A DNA stretch of 64,000 nucleotides from Azotobacter paspali (GCF_042434745.1 NZ_JBHLSS010000098.1), one strand, 5' to 3'; shown: positions 37,101 through 45,686, counted from the first letter of the stretch. Numbers and translations are program-made. Notes: a model not told the origin generated them from the letters alone.

Positions 37101-37872
37101 CGTCTTCGTGCCGCTGCGCGCGGGTGAAACGCCGACTCTGCATCGTTTTCCGCGCGGCCCCAATCCCGGCACCTTTTTCCATGGCTTGCTGGAAATGGCC
37201 GGCCGCGAAGGCTTCGCCGCGCTGGCCGCCGAGCCCGCGCGGCTGCGCGAGCTGATCGCCCGGCGCTGCCAGTTGCGTGGCATGACCGAATGGATCGATC
37301 CGCTGGCCGACTGGCTGCTCGACCTGCTGACCAGGCCCTTGGCGCTCGGCGGGGACCGGTGTGTGGCGCTGGCCAAGCTCGGCCAGTACCAGCCCGAACT
37401 GGAGTTCTGGTTCGAGGCGCGCGCCGTCGACGTGCGGCGCATCGACGAATTGGTTCAGGAGTGGGTGCTGCCCGGCCTGCCGCGTCCGGCACTGGCAAAG
37501 GATCGGCTCAACGGCATGTTCAAGGGCTTTATCGACCTGGCGTTCGAGCACAACGGGCGCTACTACCTGCTCGACTACAAATCCAACTGGCTGGGCGAGG
37601 ACGATGCCGCTTACAGCGCCGAGGCGATGGCGGCGAGCGCCGCCAGCCACCGCTACGACCTGCAGTCGGTGCTCTACCTGTTGGCGCTGCACCGCCAGTT
37701 GCGCGCGCGCCTGCCCGGCTATGACTACGACGCGCACTTGGGCGGCGCGCTCTGCCTGTTCCTGCGCGGCAGTCGCGCGGCGGGGCAGGGCATCCACCGG
37801 GTGCGCCCGCCACGCGAGCTGATCGAGACGCTGGATGCGTTGTTCGAGGGCAAGAAGGAGGCCGAGGCATGA
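34192..37872 (+). CDS. recB: Exodeoxyribonuclease V beta subunit (helicase-nuclease)
   Basis: 1226 residues. Walker A EASAGTGKTFTISALYLRL is at residues 24-42. Other SF1A motifs are VALIDEFQDTDPLQYRIFDR, LIGDPKQAIYAFRGADIHTY, LETNFRSS, TIHKSKGLEYPLVFLPF and LLYVALTRARHA. The C-terminal nuclease carries GFIDLAFEHNGRYYLLDYKS with the metal-binding Asp and the D-x-K pair. It is a 3'-5' helicase and the only nuclease site of RecBCD. The start overlaps the recC stop and the end overlaps recD, so translation is coupled. Confidence 0.96.
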   Translation: MSQPPPAARPLALRFPLHGSRLIEASAGTGKTFTISALYLRLVLGHGGEAGFSRELLPPEILVVTFTDAATRELRDRIRTRLVEAAKVFREEAPGDDLLQQLRADFSAERWPACARRLDIAAQWMDEAAVSTIHGWCQRMLREHAFDSGSLFTQTLETDHSELLAEVVRDYWRQHCYPLSAAALSWVIEHWGHPDALLKDKLGALLGEAQPMPAEPLGMLLERALAEQAGELARLKEGWNAWADELEALLDAAVQAKRVDGRKIQARYYRPWCEKLRAWATGDETDLDLGSGFARLTPEGLAEAWKGEPPPHPALEAMRALPARLRTLPGPDAPARRHAAAWVGLRFEQEKRRRAEMGFDDMLSRLDAALRGDNGGRLAELIRGQFPVALIDEFQDTDPLQYRIFDRIYAIASNRADCGLFLIGDPKQAIYAFRGADIHTYLRARQATEGRHYNLETNFRSSQALVSAVNRVFRLAERREAGHGAFLFRDGAADPLPFLEVGAQGREEVWQIGGNAQPALNLWHLEGEAPLPGGAYRAQMAERAASEIVRLLNLGQQGGAGFVRDGRLQPLRPSDIAILVRDFKEAEAIRGQLAARGVRSVYLSDKDSVFASPEARDLLLWLRACAEPDVDRPLRAALASRSLGLALAELEELNRDERIWERRVMQFRGYRQRWQRQGVLPMLHQLLHDFDLPQRLMARPDGERVLTNLLHLAELLQQAAAGLDGEQALIRHLSELLAGEIQVAEEQVLRLESDAALVRVVTIHKSKGLEYPLVFLPFVCAFRAVEGGKPLWVHDGERRRLVLTPGEDEVARADRERLGEELRLLYVALTRARHACWLGVADLCVGNARKSRLHDSALGYLLGGAVPLERSAALADWLAPLKVAGESAVLEAPEAGGERFVEQAVARSKPQWRTPARSAAEHWWIASYSALRIGTGEERLADSQIPASRFDDAAPDSPAAQKVADDERESVFVPLRAGETPTLHRFPRGPNPGTFFHGLLEMAGREGFAALAAEPARLRELIARRCQLRGMTEWIDPLADWLLDLLTRPLALGGDRCVALAKLGQYQPELEFWFEARAVDVRRIDELVQEWVLPGLPRPALAKDRLNGMFKGFIDLAFEHNGRYYLLDYKSNWLGEDDAAYSAEAMAASAASHRYDLQSVLYLLALHRQLRARLPGYDYDAHLGGALCLFLRGSRAAGQGIHRVRPPRELIETLDALFEGKKEAEA

Positions 37873-39980
37873 GCGAACAATTGCCCCTGGAATTGGAAAG
37901 CGCGGCGCCGTCGGCCGCCCTGCGCGATGCCGAGAGCCTGCTGGCGCTGCTCGACGCCTGGGTCGAGCGTGGCTGGCTGCGTGCCCTGGACCGCGCCTTG
38001 GCCGGTTTCTTTCGCGAGCTGGACGAGTCCTGCCCGCCGCTGGCGCTGCTCGCTTGCGCCCTGGCCAGCCACCAGCTCGGCCACGGCCACGTCTGCCTTG
38101 ACCTGGCGGCGACCTTGGCTAGCCCGGACTTTGCCCTGTCGCTGCCGCCGGAAGGCGAGGATGCCGCGCGCGCCAGCCTCTTGCCCTCGGAGATTCTCGC
38201 CGGCGTCGCGCCGAGCCAGTGGCGAAACGCGCTGGCTGCCAGCTGCCTGGTGGCCGTCGACGGACTTGGCGAAGAAGCGCCCCTGGTGCTCGCCGGCGAA
38301 TGCCTCTACCTACGCCGCTACTGGAACCACGAGCGCGCGGTGGCGGCGGCGATTGGCGCGCGCCTGCGGGATGCGCCGGCCTTGCCGGCCGATCTTGCCG
38401 TCCGCCTGGCCCGGCTCTTTCCCGAGCCGCCGCTGGTCGACGGCGAGCGCCGGACCGATTGGCAGAAACTCGCCTGTGCCCTGGCCGCGCGCGGCAGCTT
38501 CAGCCTGATCACCGGCGGTCCCGGTACCGGCAAGACCACCACCGTGGTACGCCTGCTGGCCCTGTTGCAGGGGCCGGCGCTGGAGAACGGCCAGGCGTTG
38601 CGCATCCGTCTCGCCGCGCCGACCGGCAAGGCCGCCGCGCGGCTGACCGAATCCATCGGCGCCCAGGTCGCCTCGCTGGCAGTGGACGAGGCGCTGCGAA
38701 AGGCCATCCCCAGCGAGGTCACCACCCTACACCGGCTGCTCGGCAGCCTGCCGGACAGCCGCCACTTCCGCCACCACGCCGGTAACCTTCTGCCGCTGGA
38801 CGTGCTGGTGATCGACGAAGCCTCGATGATCGACCTGGAGATGATGGCTTGCCTGCTCGACGCCTTGCCGCGCCACGCCCGGCTGATCCTGCTCGGCGAT
38901 AAGGACCAACTCGCCTCGGTGGAGGCCGGCGCCCTGCTCGGTGATCTGTGTCGCGACGCCGAGGGCGGTTTCTACGGCGCCGAGACCCGCGCCTGGCTGG
39001 AGGCGGTCGGCGGCGAAGCGCTTGCCGATCCCGCCTTGCGCGAAGGCGACGGCGAACGCCGGCCACTGGCCCAGCGCACGGTGATGTTGCGCCACTCGCG
39101 GCGCTTCGGCGGCGGCTCGGGCATCGGCCGTCTGGCCCGCGCGGTCAACTGCCGCGATGCGGCGCAGGCGCGCTCCATCCTCGCCGAGGGCAGTCGCGAT
39201 CTGCATGTGCTGCGCCTGCGCGGCGAAGCGGACCGGGCGTTCGAGCGTCTGGCGCTCGACGGCCTGCCGGCGCGGGGCGAGTCCAGGCCGCAGGGTTACG
39301 TCCATTACCTCGAACTGCTGCGCGAGTCGCGCCCGGCCGCCGATTGCCCACCCGACCATGAAGACTGGAAAAACTGGGCGGCAGCGGTGCTCGAAGCCTT
39401 CGACGAATTCCAGTTGCTCTGCGCCGTGCGCAAGGGTCCCTGGGGCGTGGAAGGGCTCAACCCGCGGATCGCCGCGGCTCTCTGCCAACGCGGTCTGCTC
39501 GATGGTGACCAGGGCTGGTACGAAGGCCGTCCGGTGCTGATGACCCGCAACGACTACAGCCTGGGCCTGATGAACGGCGACATCGGCATCGCCCTGCGCC
39601 TGCCCGAACCGCCTGAGCAGCCCGACGCGAAGCCGCAGACGGTGCTGCGCGTAGTTTTTCCGCGCAACGACGGTTCGGGCGGGCTGCGCTGGGTACTGCC
39701 CAGCCGCCTGAGTGCGGTGGAGACGGTATTCGCCATGACCGTGCACAAGTCTCAGGGCTCGGAATTCGCCCACACTGCGCTGATCCTGCCCGATACTCTC
39801 AACCCGGTGTTGACCAAGGAGCTGATCTACACCGGCATCACCCGCGCGCGGCACTGGTTCAGCCTGATCGAAAGCCGTCCCGGGGTGTTCGACGAAGCGG
39901 TGAGGCGGCAGGTGGAGCGCAGGAGCGGGCTGGTGGAGGCATTGGAAAGGCGGCCCTCTCCCCCGGCCCCTCTCCCGTGA
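37869..39980 (+). CDS. recD: Exodeoxyribonuclease V alpha subunit (5'-3' helicase)
   Basis: 703 residues. Walker A GGPGTGKTTTVVRLLALL is near residue 216, Walker B DVLVIDEASMIDLEMMACLL near 314, and motif VI FAMTVHKSQGSEFAHTALIL with YTGITRARHWFSLI near the end. It is the fast 5'-3' motor of RecBCD. It overlaps recB by ATGA. The last residues (RRPSPPAPLP) are not RecD sequence: they are encoded by the CTCCCCCGGCCCCTCTCCCG repeat that begins here, and the stop codon also comes from the repeat. Confidence 0.95.
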   Translation: MSEQLPLELESAAPSAALRDAESLLALLDAWVERGWLRALDRALAGFFRELDESCPPLALLACALASHQLGHGHVCLDLAATLASPDFALSLPPEGEDAARASLLPSEILAGVAPSQWRNALAASCLVAVDGLGEEAPLVLAGECLYLRRYWNHERAVAAAIGARLRDAPALPADLAVRLARLFPEPPLVDGERRTDWQKLACALAARGSFSLITGGPGTGKTTTVVRLLALLQGPALENGQALRIRLAAPTGKAAARLTESIGAQVASLAVDEALRKAIPSEVTTLHRLLGSLPDSRHFRHHAGNLLPLDVLVIDEASMIDLEMMACLLDALPRHARLILLGDKDQLASVEAGALLGDLCRDAEGGFYGAETRAWLEAVGGEALADPALREGDGERRPLAQRTVMLRHSRRFGGGSGIGRLARAVNCRDAAQARSILAEGSRDLHVLRLRGEADRAFERLALDGLPARGESRPQGYVHYLELLRESRPAADCPPDHEDWKNWAAAVLEAFDEFQLLCAVRKGPWGVEGLNPRIAAALCQRGLLDGDQGWYEGRPVLMTRNDYSLGLMNGDIGIALRLPEPPEQPDAKPQTVLRVVFPRNDGSGGLRWVLPSRLSAVETVFAMTVHKSQGSEFAHTALILPDTLNPVLTKELIYTGITRARHWFSLIESRPGVFDEAVRRQVERRSGLVEALERRPSPPAPLP

Positions 39981-40330
39981 ACGGGAGAGGGGAGTCGTGC
40001 GGACCGATCCGGTGCGGGTGGACACAGGCCGGGTTCGGCACGGATAGCGCCTTTTCTGTGAATGGGAGGGAGGAGTCGTGCGGACCGATCCGGTGCGGGT
40101 GGACACAGGCCGGGTTCGGCACGGATAGCGCCTTTTCTGTGAATGGGAGGGAGGAGTCGTGCGGACCGATCCGGTGCGGGTGGACACAGGCCGGGTTTGG
40201 CACGGATGGCGCCCTTTCTGTGAACGGGGGAGGAGAGTTGTGCGGGGCGATCCGGTACGAATGGGCGCAGGCCGGATTCAGCACGAATAGCCCCTCTCCC
40301 GCGTGCGGGAGAGGGGTTGGGGAGAGGGCG
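39955..40330. repeat. 81-bp tandem repeat array, four units, bounded by CTCTCCC palindromes
   Basis: GAGTCGTGCGG (GAGTTGTGCGG in the last) recurs at 39992, 40073, 40154 and 40235, a period of exactly 81 bp. Units share GACCGATCCGGTGCGGGTGG, ACACAGGCCGGGTT and CGCC(T/C)TTTCTGTGAA. Both ends carry CTCTCCCG/CGGGAGAGG palindromes. 81 is a multiple of three, so an open frame of 27-residue repeats runs through it on both strands. I see no start or ribosome site for such a protein and treat it as a repeat only. Confidence 0.9.
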
Positions 40331-40334
40331 GTTC

Positions 40335-40709
40335 ATGGACGAGCAAATGCGTGACCGGGCACGGGCGTTGCGGCGCGGAATGACCGAGGCCGAGCAGCGC
40401 CTCTGGTATCACCTGCGTGCCCATCGTTTTCTGGGGCTGAAATTCAGGCGGCAGGCACCGCTGGGCCGTTACATCGTCGACTTCGTCTGCATGGAACTGC
40501 GCCTGATCGTCGAACTGGATGGCGGCCAGCACGCCAGGCAGGTGGCCTATGACCAGCGCCGGGACGATTGGCTGCGGGAGCGGGATTTTATGGTGCTGCG
40601 TTTCTGGAATCACCAGGTGTTGCAGCAGACGGAGGCCGTGCTGGAGCGGATTCGCCTGGGGGTGGAGCGAGCCCGCGCCCGGTCCTCTCCTCCAACCCCT
40701 CTTCCGTGA
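40335..40709 (+). CDS. DUF559 domain protein (Vsr/PD-(D/E)XK-like)
   Basis: 124 residues, ATG 40335. The DUF559 pattern is complete: RARALRRGMTEAEQRLWYHL, RFLGLKFRRQAPLGRYIVDF, VCMELRLIVELDGGQHARQ and RDDWLRERDFMVLRFWNHQV. The acidic D in IVDF and the E-x-D near LIVELDGGQH are the likely metal ligands of a very-short-patch-repair-like nuclease. Its in vivo role is unknown. It is enclosed by CTCTCCC-type repeats on both sides, and its final residues (RARSSPPTPLP) and stop are encoded by one of them. GGAGAGGG upstream serves as the ribosome site and is itself part of a repeat. Confidence 0.85.
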   Translation: MDEQMRDRARALRRGMTEAEQRLWYHLRAHRFLGLKFRRQAPLGRYIVDFVCMELRLIVELDGGQHARQVAYDQRRDDWLRERDFMVLRFWNHQVLQQTEAVLERIRLGVERARARSSPPTPLP

Positions 40710-40738
40710 GCAGAAAAGGGGTTGGAGGAGAGGACCGG
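40679..40738. repeat. 22-bp-arm perfect inverted repeat over the DUF559 stop
   Basis: The arms 40679-40700 (starting CCGGTCCTCTCCTCC) and 40717-40738 are exact complements with a 16-base loop that contains the TGA stop. It could stop transcription from both sides or stabilise RNA. It is related to the other CTCTCC repeats in this window. Confidence 0.85.
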
Positions 40739-40752
40739 GTCATGGACGATTC

Positions 40753-41166
40753 TTACAAGCCTTTGTGCTCGGGCGCCAAGGCCGCGGTGCGGGCGTTTCC
40801 GATGTCTTCGACCGACTGGTCGACGGCCTGGGCAAAGCACTTGGTCAGTAGGTCGAAGTCTTCGATACGGCTGCAGGTCTTGAGCCAGGAGCTCAACGCC
40901 AGGGACTTGCGCAGCTCAGCCGGATTGAGCATGCGTTTTTCGCATGCCAGATAGCGGCGGATGCCTTCGTCGCCGGAGCGTCCATCGAACTCCAGGTCGC
41001 AGACTCTGCCCATCTGGGCGTTCCAGATCATGCCGTCATGTCGGGCCACCATGCTGGACGCGAATTGTTCGTACAGTTCCTGGTTTTCCTGGCGGGCCTG
41101 TTCGTGCAAATAGATGCCGCCGACGATGGCGGCCACTCCTGTAGCGCTGGCTATGAAAGCTTTCAT
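40753..41166 (-). CDS. Small hypothetical envelope protein
   Basis: 137 residues from ATG 41166. The N-terminus MKAFIASATGVAAIVGGIYL is a hydrophobic signal or single membrane anchor. The remainder is soluble, contains four cysteines (CDLEFDG, CEKRM, CSRIEDF, CFAQAV) and has no recognised family. A longer in-frame start at 41208 is possible but adds residues before the hydrophobic segment. It is a single-gene unit with the DUF559 hairpin at its 3' end. Confidence 0.6.
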   Translation of the reverse strand: MKAFIASATGVAAIVGGIYLHEQARQENQELYEQFASSMVARHDGMIWNAQMGRVCDLEFDGRSGDEGIRRYLACEKRMLNPAELRKSLALSSWLKTCSRIEDFDLLTKCFAQAVDQSVEDIGNARTAALAPEHKGL

Positions 41167-41339
41167 GGCGCGGTCTCCTTGTTTTCTCGGGTACGGCTGG
41201 ACTTGCACGCAGGTCTTCCCGAACAGCAGTAAACACGGCGAGCAATTAAATGATTTGTTTCCGAATTCGGTTTTTGGTTCGCACCGATTTCCATAAGTTC
41301 GGCCTGGCTATTGCCTGGCGTGGCGCAAAGACGGTTATT

Positions 41340-43037
41340 TCAGAACGCTTCCCAGTGCCCTCCGACGATGCTCAAGGCCGGGCTGGCGGCTGCTCTCGGC
41401 AGCGCCGGCCGCTCCGGCGCGGCGTCGTTCCGTTCCGGGATTTCCTGCCGTGCCGCGTGCGGCGCTTCCATGGCCAACTGGAACACCGCCACTGCCTCTT
41501 CCAGGTGCCGCGCCTGTTCGGCTAGCGAGGCCGAGGCCGTCGACGCCTCCTGCACCAGCGTCGTGTTCTGCTGGGTCACCTCGTCCATCTGCGCGGCCGC
41601 CGTGTTCACCTGGGCGATCCCCTCGCTCTGTTCGTTCGAGGCCGCCGAGATTTCGTCGATGATGTCGGTCACCCGCTGCACCGCCTTCACCACCTCTTCC
41701 ATGGTCCGCCCGGCCTGCTCGACCAGTTGCGAGCCGTCGCCGACCCGCTTGCTGGAGGCCTCGATCAGCGCCTTGATCTCCCGCGCCGCCTCCGCCGAAC
41801 GGCCGGCCAGGTTGCGCACCTCGTCGGCCACCACCGCGAAGCCGCGGCCCTGCTCGCCGGCACGCGCCGCCTCCACCGAGGCGTTCAGCGCCAGGATATT
41901 GGTCTGGAAGGCGATCGAGTCGATGACCCCGACGATCTTGGTGATCTGCGCCGAGCTGTCGCTGATCTCGCGCATCGTCTCCACCACCCGACCGACCACC
42001 TCGCGGCCCTGGCCGGCGGTGCCCGACGCATCGTTGGCCAGCGCGCTGGCCTGGCGGGCGTTGTCGGCGTTCTGCTTCACCGTCGCGGTCAGCTCTTCCA
42101 TGCTCGCCGCGGTTTCCTCCAGCGAGGCAGCCTGCTGCTCGGTGCGCGAGGACAAGTCGGCGTTGCCGCTGGCGATCTGTTGCGCGCCGACCAGGATCGA
42201 ACCGCTGCCGGCGCGCACGCTGGTGACGATCCGCGCCAGGCTTTCCTGCATCTCGCCCAGCGCGCCGAGCAACCGGCCGATCTCGTTGCGCGAGGTCACC
42301 GGGATCGGCTGCGACAAATCGGCGCGGGCCAGGCGCTGCACATGCTCCATCGCCTCGTTCACCGGGTGGACCACGAAGCCCATCAGCATCGCCCGCAGGG
42401 CCAGGATCAGGAACAGAGCGATGGCCAGCGCGACGCCGCCGACGATGGCGAAGCCCTCGAGGCTGGCGTGATAGTCGTCCAGTTGCCACGTGCCGTGGCT
42501 TTCGAGGAAGGCCATGGCTTCCGCTAGACCCTGGGCGACCTGGGGGCCGCGTTTGAAGATCATGTCGTCCTCGAGCTGGTCGAAGGTGCCGCTGTCGTCC
42601 TCCTTCCAGGCCAGCAATTGCCTGTCGAGCGCCGCCAGGGATTCTTCGAGATCGGCGGCCACCTTTTCCAGGCGCTGGCGCCCGTCCTCCTCGTCGAACG
42701 GTGGCAGGGCCTTGAAAGTCGTCAGGGACGTGCCGGCCGTGCCGAGCAGCTCCTTGAGTTCGACCTCCTGCCGCTGCCGCTCGACCATGCCGACCAGGCC
42801 GACGGAACTCATCTTGCCGTAGGCCTCCAGGTGGGCGAAGACTTTCAGGCGCAGCGTGTCGATCTGGCGCAGCAGGTCGATGCGGGTGGCGGTGCGCGTA
42901 CGGTCTTCGAGAGCCCGGTTGGCCATGTCGGTGCCGGTATAGCCCAGCGCGGCGACGAGGCCGATCAGGAGCGTGAAACAGACCAGGGTAGTGGTGACCA
43001 TGGCCCTGATGCTCAGATTGCGCAAGAAGTTCTGCAT
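41340..43037 (-). CDS. Methyl-accepting chemotaxis protein
   Basis: 565 residues. TM1 (about 10-32) and TM2 (about 190-213) enclose a four-helix periplasmic ligand domain of about 155 residues. A HAMP domain (HPVNEAMEHVQRLARADLSQ, PIPVTSRNEIG) follows. The signalling tip DSIAFQTNILALNASVEAAR with AGEQGRGFAVVADEVRNLAG is canonical. The C-terminus HWEAF is a variant of the NWETF pentapeptide that tethers CheR and CheB, as in Tar/Tsr-type receptors. The ligand is unknown. The ATG at 43037 gives the proper basic N-terminus; the frame upstream to 43145 is rejected. Confidence 0.93.
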   Translation of the reverse strand: MQNFLRNLSIRAMVTTTLVCFTLLIGLVAALGYTGTDMANRALEDRTRTATRIDLLRQIDTLRLKVFAHLEAYGKMSSVGLVGMVERQRQEVELKELLGTAGTSLTTFKALPPFDEEDGRQRLEKVAADLEESLAALDRQLLAWKEDDSGTFDQLEDDMIFKRGPQVAQGLAEAMAFLESHGTWQLDDYHASLEGFAIVGGVALAIALFLILALRAMLMGFVVHPVNEAMEHVQRLARADLSQPIPVTSRNEIGRLLGALGEMQESLARIVTSVRAGSGSILVGAQQIASGNADLSSRTEQQAASLEETAASMEELTATVKQNADNARQASALANDASGTAGQGREVVGRVVETMREISDSSAQITKIVGVIDSIAFQTNILALNASVEAARAGEQGRGFAVVADEVRNLAGRSAEAAREIKALIEASSKRVGDGSQLVEQAGRTMEEVVKAVQRVTDIIDEISAASNEQSEGIAQVNTAAAQMDEVTQQNTTLVQEASTASASLAEQARHLEEAVAVFQLAMEAPHAARQEIPERNDAAPERPALPRAAASPALSIVGGHWEAF

Positions 43038-43165
43038 GGAGTTCTCCGTAACGACTGGTGTGCGGCGCCGGATCGGGCCTGCGCCTTCTGTTTTTTCGCC
43101 GGCCCGGCGGCGAACGCGCCGCGCCGGAGCCGGGCTCGCCCACACGTGGCCGGGCGCGGCGTGGA

Positions 43166-44944
43166 TCAGGTGAAGCCTTTCGGCTCCCGCGCCAGCCGGC
43201 GGGTGTCGATCACCGTCAGACTGTTGCCGGGCAGGGCCTTAGCCCGTCGCTTGGCGCTGGAGGCCAGCTCGGCGAGTTGCGCGGTATCCAGTTGCGTACA
43301 GGCTTCGGGAAACAGGTGAACGGCGCCCAGCGATAGGCTGAGCAGCGGGAACTCGTGCCGGTGGCCCTGGCGGTCGTGGCTGCCGAAGCAGCCGGCCTCC
43401 AGGTGCTCGCTGCGGTAGAGACGCCGGCAACGCATCGGGAATTCCTCCTGCAGGCGGGCCAGGCGCCGTCGCCAGTCGGGGGAGGTCAGCACCAGCAGGA
43501 AGTCGTCGCCGCCGATGTGGCCGAGGAAATCGCACTGCGGGTCGATCTGTTCGGCCAGGCAGCGGGCCAGGTCGAGTAGCACCTCGTCGCCCTTGGCGTA
43601 GCCGTAGCAGTCGTTGAACGGCTTGAAGTGGTCGATGTCGACGTAGCAGACCAGCGCTTCGCGCGGGTTCTGCAGCAGGCGGGTCAGGCACTGCTGGATC
43701 GGCACGTTGCCTGGTAGCAGGGTCAGCGGGTTGGCGTGGCGCGCCTGTTGCAGCCGCTGCTCGGTGATCAGCCTGAGCACGTCGATGGCCCGGCCGATGC
43801 CCAGGTAGCGGCCGTCCTTGGTGATCACGAAGTCTTCCTCGATGCTCTGACGGGCGTGGCCAGTCAGCAGGCGGCTGATTTGTTGCAGGGAATGCGTCTG
43901 CTCGACGGCGAGGAAATCCTCGTCCATCAGCCGCCGGATCGGCTTGCGGGCGAACAGCTCGGGGCCGAAGGGCTTGAGCATGATGTTGGACAGCGCTTGG
44001 CGCTGGACCACGCCGATCGGTCGCCGCTCGGCGTCGAGGACCGCCAGGGTGTTCAGCGAGGCCTGGCGGCGGAACAGTTCGAGGACTTCGGCGACCGGCG
44101 TGACGTCGGCCACTCCCGGCTGTTCGATGAGCAGCGCGGCGAGGCTCGCGTCGTCCTCGATGGGCAGCGCGCCGGCCGGCCTGGGGTGCGGCAGGCATTG
44201 GCAGGGTTCGCTGTCCGGGCGCTCCGTGGGGCGAGCGAACAGGTCGCCCTGCAGCAGGTCGACGCCCATCTCGACCAGGGTGGCCAGTTCCTCCGGGCGC
44301 TCGATGCCCTCGGCGATGATCCGCGCTCGGGAGGCCCTAGCCATGCGCAGAATGGAGTCGACGAATTCGCGCTTGAGCGGGGCGCGGTCGATGCCGTCGA
44401 TGAAGTGGCGGTCGATCTTCACGTAGTCAGGACGCAGTTCGGACCACAGGCGCAGGCCGGCGTAGCCGGCGCCGAGGTCGTCGAGGGCGATGGAGAAACC
44501 CATGGCGCGGTAGTAGTAGAGCGCCGCATCGAGCAGGGCGAAGTCCTTGATGGGGGTCTGTTCGGTTAGCTCGATCACCACCTTGTGGGGCGGGATGCCC
44601 AGCTCGTTCAGCAGTTCCAGGGTGTGCCCGGTGCGCCGTTCCGGTTCGAGCAGCACCTCCGGCGAGACGTTGAGGAACAGCCGGCCGTCGAGGTTAAGTT
44701 CCTGGAAGCGCCGGTAGGCGTTCTTCCGGCACAGGGCTTCCAGTTCACCGAGGCGGCCGGCGTGGCGGGCGGCGCCGAACAGCGGCATGGGCGTGTGCAG
44801 GGGACTGTTGGAGGGACCGCGACTGAGGGCTTCGTAGCCGTGGATGCGCTGTTCCGAGAGGCTGAGGATGGGCTGGAAAAGGGTATTCAGGGTGCCCTGG
44901 GCGAGGATCAGGTCCAGGGCGCTCAACTGCTCGGTGACGGTCAT
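43166..44944 (-). CDS. EAL-CBS-GGDEF cyclic-di-GMP signalling protein
   Basis: 592 residues, ATG 44944. The order is an EAL phosphodiesterase domain first (YEALSRGP with EAL at 38-40, VVIELTEQ, SIALDDLGAGYAGLRLW, YVKIDRHFIDGID, ARIIAEGIE), then a tandem CBS module (about 290-400, VLDAERRPIGVVQRQALSNI) and a GGDEF domain with signature GGDDF near residue 478. EAL catalytic residues look complete. The Glu to Asp change in GGDEF is conservative and may keep or lower cyclase activity. CBS domains may sense nucleotides. No membrane span is present. Confidence 0.9.
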   Translation of the reverse strand: MTVTEQLSALDLILAQGTLNTLFQPILSLSEQRIHGYEALSRGPSNSPLHTPMPLFGAARHAGRLGELEALCRKNAYRRFQELNLDGRLFLNVSPEVLLEPERRTGHTLELLNELGIPPHKVVIELTEQTPIKDFALLDAALYYYRAMGFSIALDDLGAGYAGLRLWSELRPDYVKIDRHFIDGIDRAPLKREFVDSILRMARASRARIIAEGIERPEELATLVEMGVDLLQGDLFARPTERPDSEPCQCLPHPRPAGALPIEDDASLAALLIEQPGVADVTPVAEVLELFRRQASLNTLAVLDAERRPIGVVQRQALSNIMLKPFGPELFARKPIRRLMDEDFLAVEQTHSLQQISRLLTGHARQSIEEDFVITKDGRYLGIGRAIDVLRLITEQRLQQARHANPLTLLPGNVPIQQCLTRLLQNPREALVCYVDIDHFKPFNDCYGYAKGDEVLLDLARCLAEQIDPQCDFLGHIGGDDFLLVLTSPDWRRRLARLQEEFPMRCRRLYRSEHLEAGCFGSHDRQGHRHEFPLLSLSLGAVHLFPEACTQLDTAQLAELASSAKRRAKALPGNSLTVIDTRRLAREPKGFT

Positions 44945-45065
44945 GGAAGAGCCCCTTTCGCAGGTTAAGGCAAAGTGCCATATCGCGATGGCCGGTATTG
45001 CACGACAAATCCATGACGCTAGTATGACGTTCGCGACCGCTGCGCCGGTGGGCGTCGGTGCCCGC

Positions 45066-45686
45066 TCAGGGCACCGGTTCGGGCTCGCGCCAGTCGGCCG
45101 GGGCGAAGGCCACCGGGCGGCCGGACAGGGACATCGCCAGGCGGTCCAGCCAGACCTCGACCGGCAGCCGTGGGGCCTGGGTAGCGACACCAATGGCGAG
45201 CAGGCCGAGAACCAGCAGGCCGGTCGGGACGCGGCGCGGCGCGAGCCTGTCGAGATAGCGTAAGAAGAACAGTGCGCCGAACGTGCCGAGCAGGCAGCCG
45301 GCGATGGCTTCGGAACGCGGATGCGAGGCAGCGGCGATCTGAAACAAGCCGTAACACCAGGCCACGGCTAGCGCCGCCAGGGTCGCGGGCCAGCGCCAGA
45401 GGGGACGGAAACGGCGGACCAGCAGGCTGCCCAGGACGGTTAGCATCAGGGTCGCGTTCGTCGCCTGGCCGCTGATGACCGTGAGATCGAGCCAGCGTAC
45501 GCCCAGGCCCCAGCCCTTGAAGGCGAGCTTGCTCGCGGCGACCGGCAAGTAGCAGGCGAGCAGGGTGACCAGCCAGGCCGCCAGCGCCCGCGGCGATCTT
45601 CCGGCCAGCAGCCAGAGCGCGATCACCGCGGCCGCGGGCAGCATCACCGACAGGTCGGAATAGCGGGTCAGGCTCTCGGGTAGCAT
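45066..45686 (-). CDS. PAP2-like integral membrane phosphatase family protein
   Basis: 206 residues with about six membrane spans, ATG 45686. A PAP2 pattern is recognisable but weak: KLAFKGWGLGVRWLD for motif 1, ISGQATNATL where PSGH is expected, and AAASHPRSEAIAGCLLG for motif 3 (S-H-x-x-S-E instead of SR...H...D). Loss of the canonical histidine in motif 2 makes catalysis doubtful. Neighbouring lpxO suggests a lipid or cell-envelope setting. Confidence 0.55.
   Translation of the reverse strand: MLPESLTRYSDLSVMLPAAAVIALWLLAGRSPRALAAWLVTLLACYLPVAASKLAFKGWGLGVRWLDLTVISGQATNATLMLTVLGSLLVRRFRPLWRWPATLAALAVAWCYGLFQIAAASHPRSEAIAGCLLGTFGALFFLRYLDRLAPRRVPTGLLVLGLLAIGVATQAPRLPVEVWLDRLAMSLSGRPVAFAPADWREPEPVP

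Noticed and set aside
39977..40354. Protein made of 27-residue repeats across the 81-bp array
   Set aside because: No ribosome site or leader, open in several frames on both strands simply because the period is divisible by three.
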